Shown: in pieces, positions 52,005 through 61,271 of the stretch | Layout: every line of letters begins with the position of its first letter | Numbering within the stretch: the stretch's first letter is position 1 | Assembly: GCF_003952365.1 (NCBI RefSeq) | Contig: NZ_CP034443.1 | Coordinates: 5,821,001-5,885,000, forward strand | Direction: 5' to 3' | From: Mesorhizobium sp. M9A.F.Ca.ET.002.03.1.2 | Lineage (GTDB): Bacteria > Pseudomonadota > Alphaproteobacteria > Rhizobiales > Rhizobiaceae | Length of the DNA stretch: 64,000 nucleotides | Made by a program: the position numbers and the translations under genes | Notes under the pieces: model-generated | The model's database searches: none | What the model was told of the DNA's origin: nothing | Seen by the model: the letters and a program-made list of their open reading frames with translations, nothing else

Positions 52005-54263
52005 ATGAATTTCGATCCACGTTTCGCGGGGCGCAATTTCACCTCGGTCGGCACCCGCCCCATCCGTCCCGACGGCGTCGACAAGGTGACGGGCCGCGCC
52101 CGCTACGGCGCGGACTTCAACATGGCCGGCCAGCTGGTCGGGCGTGTTCTGCGCAGCCCGCACGCCCACGCGACGATCAGGAAGATCGACACCTCGAAGG
52201 CGCAGAAGCTCCCCGGCGTGAAGGCGGTGATCACCGCCGCCGACCTGCCCGACCTCACCGATGGCGATGCCGCCATGTACGACATCCTCGACAACTGCAT
52301 GGCGCGCAAGAAGGCGCTCTATGACGGCCATGCGGTGGCCGCGGTCGCCGCGGTCGATGCCCGCACCGCCAGGCAGGCGCTGAAGCTGATCGAGGTCGAC
52401 TATGAGGTGCTGCCGCATGTGACCGATGTCGACGAGGCGATGAAGCACTCGGCGCCCGTGCTCAACGACGCCATCTTCACCGAAGGCCTCGAGGAAAAGC
52501 CCGCCAAGCCGTCCAACGTCACCAAGCGCAGCCAGTACGGCCATGGCGATGTCCATCAGGGTTTTGGGCAGGCCGATTACGTCGTCGAGCGCACCTTCAA
52601 GACCGAGCAGACGCACCAGGGCTATATCGAGCCGCATGCCTGCGTGGCGAATGTCAGCTCCGACGGCACCGCCGAACTTTGGGTCTGCACGCAGGGCCAT
52701 TTCGTCTACCGCCAGCACTGCGCCCAACTGCTTGGCATGGAAGCTTCCAGGCTGCGCGTCACCTCGTCGGAGATCGGCGGCGGTTTCGGCGGCAAGACCC
52801 ATGTTTGGGCCGAGCCGGTGGCGCTGGCGCTATCGCGCAAGGCCGGCCGGCCGGTCAAGCTGGTGATGACGCGCGACGAGGTGTTCCGCGCCTCGGGGCC
52901 GACCAGTGCCACCTCGATCGACGTCAAGATCGGCGCCCGCAAGGACGGCACGATCACCGCGGCCGAGGCGACGCTGCGCTATTCCTGCGGCCCCTATGCC
53001 GGCATGTGGGCCGAGCTCGGCGCCATGACCGCGTTTGCCTGCTACAGACTGGAGAACGTCAAGACGGTCGGCTACGAAGTGCTGGTCAACCGGCCGAAGA
53101 CGGCGGCCTATCGCGCGCCCTCGGCGCCGATGGCGGCGTTCGCTGTGGAAAGCGCCGTCGACGAGCTGGCCAAGGAGATCGGCATGGATCCGGTCGAGTT
53201 CCGCATCAGGAACGCCGCCCGGGAAGGCACCAGGTCGTCCTACGGCCCGGTGTATGGCCCGATCGGCATCGGCCCGACGCTGGAGGCGGCGAAGAACCAT
53301 CCGCACATGAAGGCGCCGCTGGGCAAGAACCAGGGCCGTGGCATGGCTTGCGGCTTCTGGTTCAACTTCGGCGGCCAGACCTGTACCGACCTCAACATTG
53401 GCATGGACGGCTCGGTGTCGCTTGCCGTCGGTACGGTCGATGTGGGTGGTTCCCGCGCGTCGCTGTCGCTGGTGGCGGCGGAGGAACTCGGCATCGCCTA
53501 TGAGCATGTCAAGGCGGTGGTCGCCGACACCTCCAGCCTCGGCTACAACGACATGACGGACGGCAGCCGCGGTACCTTCTCGTCCTCGATGGCAACGATC
53601 TCGGCCGCCCGCAACGCTATTCTGATCCTGCGCGAACGCGCCGCGCAGACGTGGGATATCCCGGTCGACGACGTGGTCTGGGAAAAGGGCCACGCCATCG
53701 CCAAAGGCGAGAAGTACGGCAACCTCGCTGCGCTGTCCCTAAGGGAGATCGCGGCCGCATCAGGAAAAACGGGCGGGCCGATCGCCGGCCACAGCGAGCT
53801 CGTCGCCGACGGCGCCGGCGTCTCCTTCGCCACCCATATCTGCGATATCGAGGTCGATCCGGAGACCGGCGCCACCAGGGTCCTGCGCTACACGGTCGTG
53901 CAAGATGCGGGCAAGGCGGTGCACCCGACCTATGTCGAGGGGCAGTACCAGGGGGGTGCCGCGCAAGGCATCGGCTGGGCGCTCAACGAGGAGTACATCT
54001 ACGGCAAGGACGGGCGGCTGCAGAACCCCGGCTTCCTCGACTACCGCATCCCGGTCTGCTCGGACCTGCCGATGATCGACACGCAGATCCTCGAGATCCC
54101 CAATCCCAACCATCCTTACGGGGTGCGTGGCGTCGGCGAGACCTCGATCGTGCCGCCGCTGGCGGCGATCGCCAACGCGGTGTCGAACGCCGCGGGCGTG
54201 CGCATGACGCATATCCCGATGTCGCCGCCGCGGATTCTCGCGGCGATCGAGGCTGAACGCTAG
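52005..54263 (+). CDS. Molybdenum hydroxylase large subunit (xanthine oxidase family)
   Basis: This 752-aa subunit carries the Mo-pterin centre. Family segments include DGVDKVTGRARYGADFNMAG, EIGGGFGGKTHVWAEPVALA, TAAYRAPSAPMAAFAVESAV and, near the end, GVRGVGETSIVPPLAAIANA with the catalytic Glu. CO dehydrogenase has an AYRCSFR loop, but here it is AYRAPSA, so CO is not the substrate. Related enzymes oxidise N-heterocycles, aldehydes or aromatic CoA esters. ATG 52005 has AAGGGAG upstream, two bases after the previous stop. A MoaD/ThiS-like gene follows. Confidence 0.9.
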   Translation: MNFDPRFAGRNFTSVGTRPIRPDGVDKVTGRARYGADFNMAGQLVGRVLRSPHAHATIRKIDTSKAQKLPGVKAVITAADLPDLTDGDAAMYDILDNCMARKKALYDGHAVAAVAAVDARTARQALKLIEVDYEVLPHVTDVDEAMKHSAPVLNDAIFTEGLEEKPAKPSNVTKRSQYGHGDVHQGFGQADYVVERTFKTEQTHQGYIEPHACVANVSSDGTAELWVCTQGHFVYRQHCAQLLGMEASRLRVTSSEIGGGFGGKTHVWAEPVALALSRKAGRPVKLVMTRDEVFRASGPTSATSIDVKIGARKDGTITAAEATLRYSCGPYAGMWAELGAMTAFACYRLENVKTVGYEVLVNRPKTAAYRAPSAPMAAFAVESAVDELAKEIGMDPVEFRIRNAAREGTRSSYGPVYGPIGIGPTLEAAKNHPHMKAPLGKNQGRGMACGFWFNFGGQTCTDLNIGMDGSVSLAVGTVDVGGSRASLSLVAAEELGIAYEHVKAVVADTSSLGYNDMTDGSRGTFSSSMATISAARNAILILRERAAQTWDIPVDDVVWEKGHAIAKGEKYGNLAALSLREIAAASGKTGGPIAGHSELVADGAGVSFATHICDIEVDPETGATRVLRYTVVQDAGKAVHPTYVEGQYQGGAAQGIGWALNEEYIYGKDGRLQNPGFLDYRIPVCSDLPMIDTQILEIPNPNHPYGVRGVGETSIVPPLAAIANAVSNAAGVRMTHIPMSPPRILAAIEAER

Positions 54264-54311
54264 AGCATGATGCCGAAAAGTGCGCAGCGGTTTTCGGACA
54301 AACATCATGCT
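54264..54311. repeat. Rhizobial palindromic intergenic repeat (copy 3)
   Basis: Begins AGCATGATG and ends CATCATGCT, with CCGAAAA and TTTTCGG inside and a GCGCAGCGG loop. It directly follows the molybdenum hydroxylase stop. Related to the copies at 3132-3180 and 27480-27527 and the best-formed of the three. Confidence 0.8.
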
Positions 54312-54331
54312 CCAATAAGGGCCTGGCGCTG

Positions 54332-54577
54332 ATGGTCGAAGTAACGCTCTGGGGATCGCTTGGCGCGCTCGCCGGAGGCAAGAGCAAGGTCGAGATCGAG
54401 GCCAAGGACATAAGGGAGCTGTTCAGGAAACTGGCTGAGCAGTATCCCGGCCTCGAGCCCTTGATCGAGAAGGGCATTGCCGTCGCTATCGACGGGACGA
54501 TTTATCGGGATACCTGGTCGAAGGAATTGCCGGAAGGGGCGGAGATTTTTCTGCTGCCGCGGTTGGCGGGGGGGTGA
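54332..54577 (+). CDS. MoaD/ThiS-family sulfur-carrier-like protein
   Basis: This 81-aa protein has the ubiquitin-like beta-grasp fold and the C-terminal Gly-Gly end (LPRLAGG) needed for thiocarboxylate formation. The core VEVTLWGSLGALAGGKSKVE and FLLPRLAGG fit the MoaD/ThiS superfamily. MoaD carries sulfur for molybdopterin synthesis. Its position just after a molybdenum hydroxylase operon, separated only by a repeat, makes a role in the maturation or sulfuration of that enzyme attractive. It could equally be a general MoaD copy. No other moa gene is near. Confidence 0.8.
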   Translation: MVEVTLWGSLGALAGGKSKVEIEAKDIRELFRKLAEQYPGLEPLIEKGIAVAIDGTIYRDTWSKELPEGAEIFLLPRLAGG

Positions 54578-54872
54578 GTGGGGGCGAAGACGCGCGGTAT
54601 ATAGACTGGCAGCTTTGCGCCCAAAATCGGTCATTCGAATGCGCCGTTGGAGATCTTAAAAGCGGACGTTTGTTCTGGCCTTGGGGGGAAGTCCGGAAAG
54701 GGTGGAAAGCGGACATTGCGCCTACGGCAACGCCGACCTGCATAGCAGACGTTTTGCCGTGGCGCCGTTCGCAAAAAGGATGGCGTTTCAGGAAACGTTG
54801 TGCGCAGCTTTCAGTTCAGTCGGTATTACCCTTCGGCGGTCAACGTCGTCAGCCGTTTAAGCGGAGAACATC

Positions 54873-56042
54873 ATGATTTCACCCTACATAATAAACATTC
54901 CTGACGAACGGCTCGCCACGATCAGAGCCAAGGTCGAGGCTTATGACTGGAGCCAGCTGCCGGATGCGGGAGGCTGGTCGGCGGGGGTCGGGGTTGATGA
55001 CCTCAAGCGACTCGCCGGTTATTGGCGGGACAGCTACGACTGGCGTGCGGTCGAACGGCGCCTTAACGCGCTGCCCAACTTCACGGCCGACGTGGAAGGC
55101 GAGCACCTCCACTTCGTTCATGTGAAGGGTGACGGCTCCAAGCCGCCCGTACTGCTTCTCCACGGCTGGCCGGGCTCGTATCTCGAGTTCGAGCGGCTGT
55201 TGCAGCCGCTCGCAGCGGACGGGCACGATGTTGTCGTCCCCTCGCTTCCTGGCTTCGCGTTCTCCAACCCGATCACGCGCCCGATCGGCCCGCGGCGGGC
55301 TGCTGCGCTCGTGCATGGGCTGATGATACAACTGTTCGGCGACGCGCGGTATTTCGTTCAAGGGGGCGATTGGGGCCACGGCATCGCGGCCTGGGCAGCG
55401 CATGATCGACCGGACGCTCTGCTCGGCATCCATATTAACATGATGACCGTGCGTGCGGAGGATGCCGCTCCGACGACCGACGAGGAGAAGTCCTTCGCCG
55501 CCAAGCGGGCCGCGATTGCCGATTGGGAGAGGGCCTACTTTCACGAGCAGGAAACCCGTCCGCAGACGCTTGGCGTCGCGATGGCCGACAGCCCGGTCGG
55601 AGCGGCGGGCTGGATACTCGAAAAGTTCGGCAAGTGGGCCGATCTTCCGACAACCGCCGATGGCGCCCCGGACATATGGAGCAAGTTTTCCGAGGAGGAA
55701 CTCCTCACCAACATCATGCTCTACATCGCGCCGGCATCGTTCGTGACTGCAACCTGGATCTACTACGGCAGCCGGATTGAGGGGTCGCTGATGCTTCCGG
55801 CCGGCACCCGCATCCAGGTGCCGACCGGCGTTGCGGCCTTTCCTGATCCGGTGTTCTTGCCGCCGCCGCGCTCGTTCGCGGAGAAAACCTACAACATCGT
55901 GCATTGGACCGACATGCCGCGAGGCGGGCATTTCGCCGCGCTGGAAGAGCCGGAACTGATGCTGGCCGACCTGCGAGCCTTTATCGCGACGGTGTCGGGA
56001 GCGCGCTTTGGCTGCTTTCGGGACCATGGATTGACTGCCTAA
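54873..56042 (+). CDS. Epoxide hydrolase (alpha/beta hydrolase, EHN type)
   Basis: This 389-aa protein has an N-terminal epoxide-hydrolase domain (residues 5-110, VDDLKRLAGYWRDSYDWRAV) and an alpha/beta-hydrolase core. The oxyanion-hole HGWPG is at 97-101 and the nucleophile Asp166 sits in VQGGDWGHG. The catalytic His is in PRGGHFAALEEP near residue 362. It should open an epoxide with water, detoxifying or using epoxides. The preceding 295 bp hold no gene. The gene is convergent with the dioxygenase-like gene at 56202. Confidence 0.9.
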   Translation: MISPYIINIPDERLATIRAKVEAYDWSQLPDAGGWSAGVGVDDLKRLAGYWRDSYDWRAVERRLNALPNFTADVEGEHLHFVHVKGDGSKPPVLLLHGWPGSYLEFERLLQPLAADGHDVVVPSLPGFAFSNPITRPIGPRRAAALVHGLMIQLFGDARYFVQGGDWGHGIAAWAAHDRPDALLGIHINMMTVRAEDAAPTTDEEKSFAAKRAAIADWERAYFHEQETRPQTLGVAMADSPVGAAGWILEKFGKWADLPTTADGAPDIWSKFSEEELLTNIMLYIAPASFVTATWIYYGSRIEGSLMLPAGTRIQVPTGVAAFPDPVFLPPPRSFAEKTYNIVHWTDMPRGGHFAALEEPELMLADLRAFIATVSGARFGCFRDHGLTA

Positions 56043-56201
56043 ACGTCTCCAATTGGGCGCTTCCTGCCATTCGGAAGTGCCCGCCGCGCACGGCAGTTAT
56101 CCAATCGCCAAGACCCGAAAGCTGACTGTCCGCTCACGGCCAAGGGCAGACAGTTGTCTTCGGCCAAGTCGGGCCGCCACCAGCAATAATTCGTCCTGCT
56201 C

Positions 56202-56621
56202 CTACGCCCCCAGCGTCGGCTCGGTATTCACCTCCAGCGCCTCCTCCGCCTCGTCCTCCTCGCCAAGCACCTCGCCCTTCACGCCCAGCGGCCGGCCTAT
56301 CCAGATCGGGTCGACCAGATGGTCGCGCTTGGGATTGGTCGTGTTGGGGTGGATGAGGATGCTCAGGCCGCCGTGGTTCAGCATCAGCCATGGAACCAGC
56401 GAAGCGAAAATCGCGGTGGCGAAGGAGACCTGGTACATGGCCTGTTCGTGCGGGCCGACCGGCTCGTCGCGCCAATTGCCCAGGCGCACGCGGAAACGCT
56501 CGCCGATGCGCAGGCGCAGCCATTCGGCATGCTGCCGCTCGGCCTGCCCATCGTAGTAGATGTGCGCGTGATAGCTGGCAATTTCCGAAAGCGATCTTGG
56601 ACTGGCGGCGTCTTCGTTCAT
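56202..56621 (-). CDS. DOPA 4,5-dioxygenase-family protein
   Basis: This 139-aa protein matches the DOPA 4,5-dioxygenase-like family (ASYHAHIYYDGQAERQHAEW near the start, and LMLNHGGLSILIHPNTTNPK further on). The conserved histidines (HAHIYY, HPNTTN) are the likely metal ligands. In plants the family opens the ring of DOPA; the bacterial substrate is unknown. ATG 56621 has AAGGAGAG upstream. It is alone in its orientation. Confidence 0.82.
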   Translation of the reverse strand: MNEDAASPRSLSEIASYHAHIYYDGQAERQHAEWLRLRIGERFRVRLGNWRDEPVGPHEQAMYQVSFATAIFASLVPWLMLNHGGLSILIHPNTTNPKRDHLVDPIWIGRPLGVKGEVLGEEDEAEEALEVNTEPTLGA

Positions 56622-56701
56622 CTTGATGCTCTCCTTCGATGATTACCGGCAGAACCCGAAGCATGAAAGGTCGACCTTGTCGATTGATGCCGCGTCTTGC
56701 A

Positions 56702-56906
56702 GCAGGGCAATCGCATATGGCGCTCCCCCACTCCGTCTCGGCTTCGCCGAGCCACCTCTCCCCCACAAAGTGGGGGAGAGGAAACGCCAGTCGCCATGGT
56801 CGCGGCCTTGAAAGGCTTGGGTTTCCTCTCCTCCATGTCATGGGGGAGAGGTGGCCGCGCAGCGGCCGGAGTGGGGGGCAGGCGCTGCCATATGCGATTG
56901 CCCTGC
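56702..56906. repeat. Composite intergenic inverted repeat
   Basis: GCAGGGCAATCGCATATGGC at 56702-56721 is exactly complementary to 56887-56906, enclosing about 165 bp. Inside are nested hairpins (CCTCTCCCCCAC with GTGGGGGAGAGG, and CTCGGCTTCGCCGAG). It lies in the 326-bp gap between two minus-strand genes (56622-56947) and resembles rhizobial intergenic mosaic elements. No gene is present. Confidence 0.8.
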
Positions 56907-56947
56907 GTCTTGCGGGGGATGACCGGGACAATCGTCTCACTACCACC

Positions 56948-58525
56948 CTAATCACCCACCCGCCGCAGCGTGCCGAGATGATTGTCGTCGAGAAACTCTA
57001 TGGTCATGGCCGACGCCTTGCCGTTGGGCCCGAGCACAAAGCTTACGCCAGACGGTGCCTCCGGCGTCTCGGCGTCCGGATAGGTCAGGAACATGTCGCG
57101 GTCGAAATGCTCCAGTAAATAGGACCGGGCGCCGCCCGGCCCGACCTTGAGCACAAGGCCGTCGCCCTCACCCGACACAACCGCATCGCCGATGAAGTCG
57201 TTGAAGTAGCGGCCTTTATAGGCGCTGGCCGGCCCGGCTGGGCTTGGCGGAGACGGCGGCGCGGCATAGGTGGCCTTGGCCGCAGCGACCGCCGGGCCGA
57301 ACAGGCTCGCATAGGTATGATCCCATGCCTTGATCCAATCCTTCTCGACCTTTCCGTCAAAGGCCATATCGGCGAAGCTGTCGGATAGACCCTCCGGCAC
57401 GCCTGTCGAAAAGGCGTTGGCGACGATGACGATGCCGAGCTTCTCCTCCGGAAAAAGCGTCACCAGGGTACGGGCGCCGACGCTGAACGCGCCGGCATGG
57501 CCCCAGCTCAGACCGTGCCGGCCGAACTCGATATTCCAGCCGAGGCCATAGAAGGACTCGCCGCCTGAGACGGGGTTCTTGCCGCGAGCCATCAGGGGAA
57601 CATGCGTCTCAGCCAGCGCGTCGGCGTTAATGAGTGTCTCGCCGGCATAGACACCATTGCCGAGCACCAGGCGTACCCATTGCGAAAGATCGCGCGCGGT
57701 GGAGCTGACGCCGCCCGCGGGCGCCTGCGCATCAGGATCGCGCTTTACCTTCGCGGCCCAGACGCCGTCGATCTTGACGTGTAGTGCGGCGCGATTGGCG
57801 TGCTTGATGAAGTCCGCATGACGCGAGCTGGTCGAGGCCATTCCAAGCGGACGGTAGAGCTTCTCCTCGGCGACCTCCTCCCAGGGCTTGCCCGTCGGCT
57901 TCGCGGCCGCGACGGCACCCTCGGTCAGTCCGAAATTGCTGTAGGAGTAGCCGGCACGAAAGCTCGACGACGGCGACACGAACCGCAGGCGACGCAGGAT
58001 TTCCGCGCGGTCGTAGCCAATGTCCTCGAGGTCGTCTCCGGCCGTGCCGGGAAGTCCGCTGCGGTGCGAAAACAGGTCGCGGACCGTGAGTTCGCTGGTA
58101 GGATAGGGCTCGGCTAGCCGGAAGGCCGGATCGAGGTCGGCGATCTTCGAATCCCAGGAAACGATGCTCTTGCTGACCAGCGCCGCCACTATCGTTGCTG
58201 AGACCGGCTTAGAGAGGGAGGCGATCTGGAACACCGTATCAGCGTCGACGGCCTCCGGCTTTCCGGCCGCGCGATGTCCGAATCCCTTGAGGAAGATCAC
58301 CTCGTCGCCATGCACGACCCCGATGGCGAGACCGGGTACGCCACCGTCCGCGACGACGCCTTCGGCGAGCAGCTCGAGTTTCGACAGGGCCGCAGTGATC
58401 CGGTCGGGCGTGATGGTGTCGGCCGACGCCGCCTTCGGCGAAAGCACCATGACGCCGATGAAGGCCCACATCCCCCAACGGCGGAAATTCCGACCCAGCC
58501 CCACGCTCGAGTTCCTCCCCTGCAA
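56948..58525 (-). CDS. Beta-lactamase-fold serine hydrolase (class C / esterase type), exported
   Basis: This 525-aa protein has a signal peptide (MWAFIGVMVLSPKAASA) and a serine hydrolase domain of the class C beta-lactamase/DD-peptidase/esterase superfamily. The SxxK motif is SLSKP (Ser103, Lys106), followed by the Y-x-N motif in YSYSNFG, and WGHAGAF is the third element. The C-terminal part (YKGRYFNDFIGDAVVSGEGD) is a separate beta domain seen in such proteins. The substrate may be an ester or peptide. It need not give antibiotic resistance. Confidence 0.87.
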   Translation of the reverse strand: MQGRNSSVGLGRNFRRWGMWAFIGVMVLSPKAASADTITPDRITAALSKLELLAEGVVADGGVPGLAIGVVHGDEVIFLKGFGHRAAGKPEAVDADTVFQIASLSKPVSATIVAALVSKSIVSWDSKIADLDPAFRLAEPYPTSELTVRDLFSHRSGLPGTAGDDLEDIGYDRAEILRRLRFVSPSSSFRAGYSYSNFGLTEGAVAAAKPTGKPWEEVAEEKLYRPLGMASTSSRHADFIKHANRAALHVKIDGVWAAKVKRDPDAQAPAGGVSSTARDLSQWVRLVLGNGVYAGETLINADALAETHVPLMARGKNPVSGGESFYGLGWNIEFGRHGLSWGHAGAFSVGARTLVTLFPEEKLGIVIVANAFSTGVPEGLSDSFADMAFDGKVEKDWIKAWDHTYASLFGPAVAAAKATYAAPPSPPSPAGPASAYKGRYFNDFIGDAVVSGEGDGLVLKVGPGGARSYLLEHFDRDMFLTYPDAETPEAPSGVSFVLGPNGKASAMTIEFLDDNHLGTLRRVGD

Positions 58526-58631
58526 GCACTGGTCATACTACAGGCCGGCGCAGGGAAGGCCAGCCCTCGCCTGCGCGATAGCGCGATGCCCGCTATGCCA
58601 CCCCAAGCGGCCATCCCTGGGAGCCAGCCGG

Positions 58632-59390
58632 TCAGCGGTATCGAACCGACCATCGCTCAGCGGCGACGACCACCATGAACAACCCGATCGACAACAGCGA
58701 TGAGAGCACGATCGCGGCGTAGAGCCGGTCGGACTGATAGTTGAAGGTCGCCTGAATGATCAGCGCGCCGAGACCTTTGTCGGAACCGATCCATTCGCCG
58801 ACGATCGCGCCGATCACCGCGGTCGCCGAGGCGATCCGCAGCGAAGCGAAAAGCATCGGCAGCGCGCGCGGCAGACGCAGCCGCCAGAACACCTCCCAAC
58901 GCGTCGCCGACAGCACGCGGAAGAGCTCGTGCTCGCTGGCGCTCGCCGATTCCAGGCCCCGGATCATGTTGATGAGCGTTGGGAAGAAACAGATCACCGC
59001 CGCGATCACGATCTTGGGCAGCATGCCGAGGCCGAAGATGAGGATGATGATCGGGGCCAGCGCAAGAACCGGGATCGTGTTGAAGAACAGCACGACCGGA
59101 AAATAGGCGGCCTGAAGCGTACGGCTGTGCACGAAGGCGACCGCCAGCAGCACCGCGGCGAGGTTCCCGAGCATGAAGCCGCAGAGCGCCTCGATAGCCG
59201 TCGGCCAGAGGTTCGACAGGAGAAGCGATCCGTTCCTGGCAAACACCGCCGCTATCGCGGTCGGGGTCGGAACGATGTAAGCGGGCACGCCCGCGAGCGG
59301 CAGCAGGACCTGCCATGCGAGAATGAGCGAGCCGGCGCCGAGGATCGGCAGCAAAGTCTGTGCGGACGGCGATAGCGGAGCCCGGTTCAC
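58632..59390 (-). CDS. ABC transporter permease (NitT/TauT family)
   Basis: This 252-aa inner-membrane protein has about six transmembrane segments and the permease EAA-like loop (MIRGLESASASEHELFRVLS). GTG 59390 was chosen because GTGA overlaps the ATPase stop, a usual coupling in such operons; the longer upstream frame is an Arg-rich shadow of the ATPase gene. It is the last gene of the gntR-VOC-SBP-ATPase-permease operon. Confidence 0.88.
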   Translation of the reverse strand: MNRAPLSPSAQTLLPILGAGSLILAWQVLLPLAGVPAYIVPTPTAIAAVFARNGSLLLSNLWPTAIEALCGFMLGNLAAVLLAVAFVHSRTLQAAYFPVVLFFNTIPVLALAPIIILIFGLGMLPKIVIAAVICFFPTLINMIRGLESASASEHELFRVLSATRWEVFWRLRLPRALPMLFASLRIASATAVIGAIVGEWIGSDKGLGALIIQATFNYQSDRLYAAIVLSSLLSIGLFMVVVAAERWSVRYR

Positions 59391-60163
59391 GAGGCCGCTC
59401 CAAGAGCGGAGCGCATCCTGGCCATGGCCGCGACGATCGCCGGATCTTCGCGCGAGCATCTGTTGTCCGGCCCCTTCAGCGGACGCAGGTCGTGGTCGGC
59501 GACGATCCGTCCCGGATGGGCCGCAAGCACGATCACGCGCTGCCCGAGATAGACGGCCTCGGCAATGGAATGCGTGACGAAGAGCACGGTCGTTCCGGTC
59601 CGCCGCCAAAGGTTCAGCAGCTCGTCGTTGAGGCGATCGCGGGTGATCTCGTCAAGCGCGCCAAAAGGCTCGTCCATCAGGAGCAGACGTGGCTCGCCGA
59701 GCAGCGCCCGGGCGATCGCCAGCCTTTGGCGTTGTCCGCCGGAAAGCTGATGCGGCAGCCGATCGCCGAGCGCCGACAGGCCGACGAGTTCGAGCAGCTC
59801 GTCGGCCCGGTCGTCAATCATGCGCGACAGGCTGCGGCGGCCTACCTGGATCGGCAGCCGCACATTCTCGCGCGCCGTGCGCCACGGCAGCAGCGTCGAG
59901 TCCTGGAAGACGAAGCCCACGCCGCGGCCGGAGCGCACCGCCGACGGCGTTTCGCCCATCACGCGTATCGTGCCCGCGAGTGGCGCCAGCAGGTCGGCGA
60001 CAACCCGCAGAAACGTCGACTTTCCGCACCCCGAGGGCCCGAGGATCGACAGGAACGTCCCGGCCTCGACTGTCAGTTCGAGACCGGAGATCACCGTCAC
60101 TGGCGCGGGCCGGCCGGGATAGCCGACGTCGAGCCTGGAGGTTTCGATGGCCGGCGCGGCCAT
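59387..60163 (-). CDS. ABC transporter ATP-binding protein (NitT/TauT family)
   Basis: This 258-aa ATPase has Walker A GPSGCGKST, the signature LSGGQRQRLAIARAL and Walker B LLLMDEPFGALD, with the H-loop in THSIAEAV. It energises uptake of the ligand bound by the upstream solute-binding protein. The start overlaps the upstream stop by one base and its own stop overlaps the permease start. This arrangement fits transporters for taurine, sulfonates, nitrate or thiamine precursors. Confidence 0.93.
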   Translation of the reverse strand: MAAPAIETSRLDVGYPGRPAPVTVISGLELTVEAGTFLSILGPSGCGKSTFLRVVADLLAPLAGTIRVMGETPSAVRSGRGVGFVFQDSTLLPWRTARENVRLPIQVGRRSLSRMIDDRADELLELVGLSALGDRLPHQLSGGQRQRLAIARALLGEPRLLLMDEPFGALDEITRDRLNDELLNLWRRTGTTVLFVTHSIAEAVYLGQRVIVLAAHPGRIVADHDLRPLKGPDNRCSREDPAIVAAMARMRSALGAAS

Positions 60164-61209
60164 CAGGAGGCGGGCGCGCCGAGCTTCGGCCGTTCAGCCG
60201 CACTGAGTTCGAGAATCTCAGTCGTATGGACGTCCTCGGCTTTCGGCCTGCCGTTCGGATACTGGCCGATCTGGTCGAGCAGCGCGATCTGGCTCTCGAT
60301 CGAGGCAGGATCGAACGTGCCCCATCCGTCCTTTTTCGTGTTGTCGTCGAACGACAGTTTCAGCACCAGGGGGATCGTCTTCTTTTCCCAGCCTGCGTCG
60401 ATCTCGGGATAGGCCGCGACGAGCGTGTCGACCGCCTGCTCGGGATTGGCGTGGACCCAGCCCCATCCCTTGGCGACCGCGCCGATGAATTTCGCCAGGG
60501 TCCCGGAATCGGATTCGATGGCGCTGTCGGTCGCGAAGTAGACGTCGGCATAGGACGCCAGGCCCAGCTCCGACAGCAGAAGATCGATGCGATCGTCGCC
60601 GACGACGCTGAGCGCCTGCGTGTTGGTGATCCAGCCGCCGATCGCATCCACGTCGCCACGAACGAGCGGGGCCTTGTCGAACCCGACATTGACGATGGTG
60701 ACCTCGGAAGGATCGATCTTGTTCTTCGCCAGCATCGCGTCGATGGCGAAGCGCGCGGTCGGCTGCGTGCCGATCCGCATCCCCTTCAGATCCGCCACCG
60801 ACCGGATCGGCTTCGCCGGTTTCGACGTCAGCGCATAGGGTCCGGTGCGATAGCCGCAGGCGATGATCTTTACCGGAACGCCGCTCGCCCGCGCGGCATA
60901 GAGCTGAGGCGATTCGGAGAATTGGCCGAGCTGTGCGGCACCGGACACCACTGGCGGCACGGTGGCGGCGTTCGGTCCGCCGGGGCTGAACTCGACTTCG
61001 AGCCCGGCTTCCTTGAAGTAGCCATTGGCGACGGCTGCCACGTCGCCGATCTGGCCGTTCGACATCAGCCAGTCATACTGGACGACGAGCTTGGCAGCAG
61101 CCAAGGCGCTGGCGCCAAACAGCTGAAGTCCCGGCCCGAAAGCCGCCAGGCTGGCGGCGCCGGCCTTCAGGATCGATCGGCGATTCCACTGCGATGTGTT
61201 CCCACTCAT
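60163..61209 (-). CDS. Tat-exported ABC substrate-binding protein (NMT1/THI5-like)
   Basis: This 348-aa protein has a twin-arginine signal (NRRSILKAGAASLAAFGP) and the NMT1/THI5-like solute-binding fold (VQYDWLMSNGQIGDVAAVAN, YFKEAGLEVEFSPGGPN, SVADLKGMRIGTQPTARFAI). Relatives bind pyrimidine, sulfonate or aromatic compounds. ATG 61209 starts the Tat signal. It belongs to the operon with a VOC and GntR gene upstream and the ATPase and permease downstream. Confidence 0.88.
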   Translation of the reverse strand: MSGNTSQWNRRSILKAGAASLAAFGPGLQLFGASALAAAKLVVQYDWLMSNGQIGDVAAVANGYFKEAGLEVEFSPGGPNAATVPPVVSGAAQLGQFSESPQLYAARASGVPVKIIACGYRTGPYALTSKPAKPIRSVADLKGMRIGTQPTARFAIDAMLAKNKIDPSEVTIVNVGFDKAPLVRGDVDAIGGWITNTQALSVVGDDRIDLLLSELGLASYADVYFATDSAIESDSGTLAKFIGAVAKGWGWVHANPEQAVDTLVAAYPEIDAGWEKKTIPLVLKLSFDDNTKKDGWGTFDPASIESQIALLDQIGQYPNGRPKAEDVHTTEILELSAAERPKLGAPAS

Positions 61210-61271
61210 CTTGTTGCTCCGTTGTTGGACTGTTTGCATGCGGCGCGGCCCTTCTTGCGAGGCCGTCGCGA

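Noticed and set aside
52005..54263. Aerobic CO dehydrogenase large subunit
   Set aside because: The diagnostic AYRCSFR loop is absent; the sequence has AYRAPSA.
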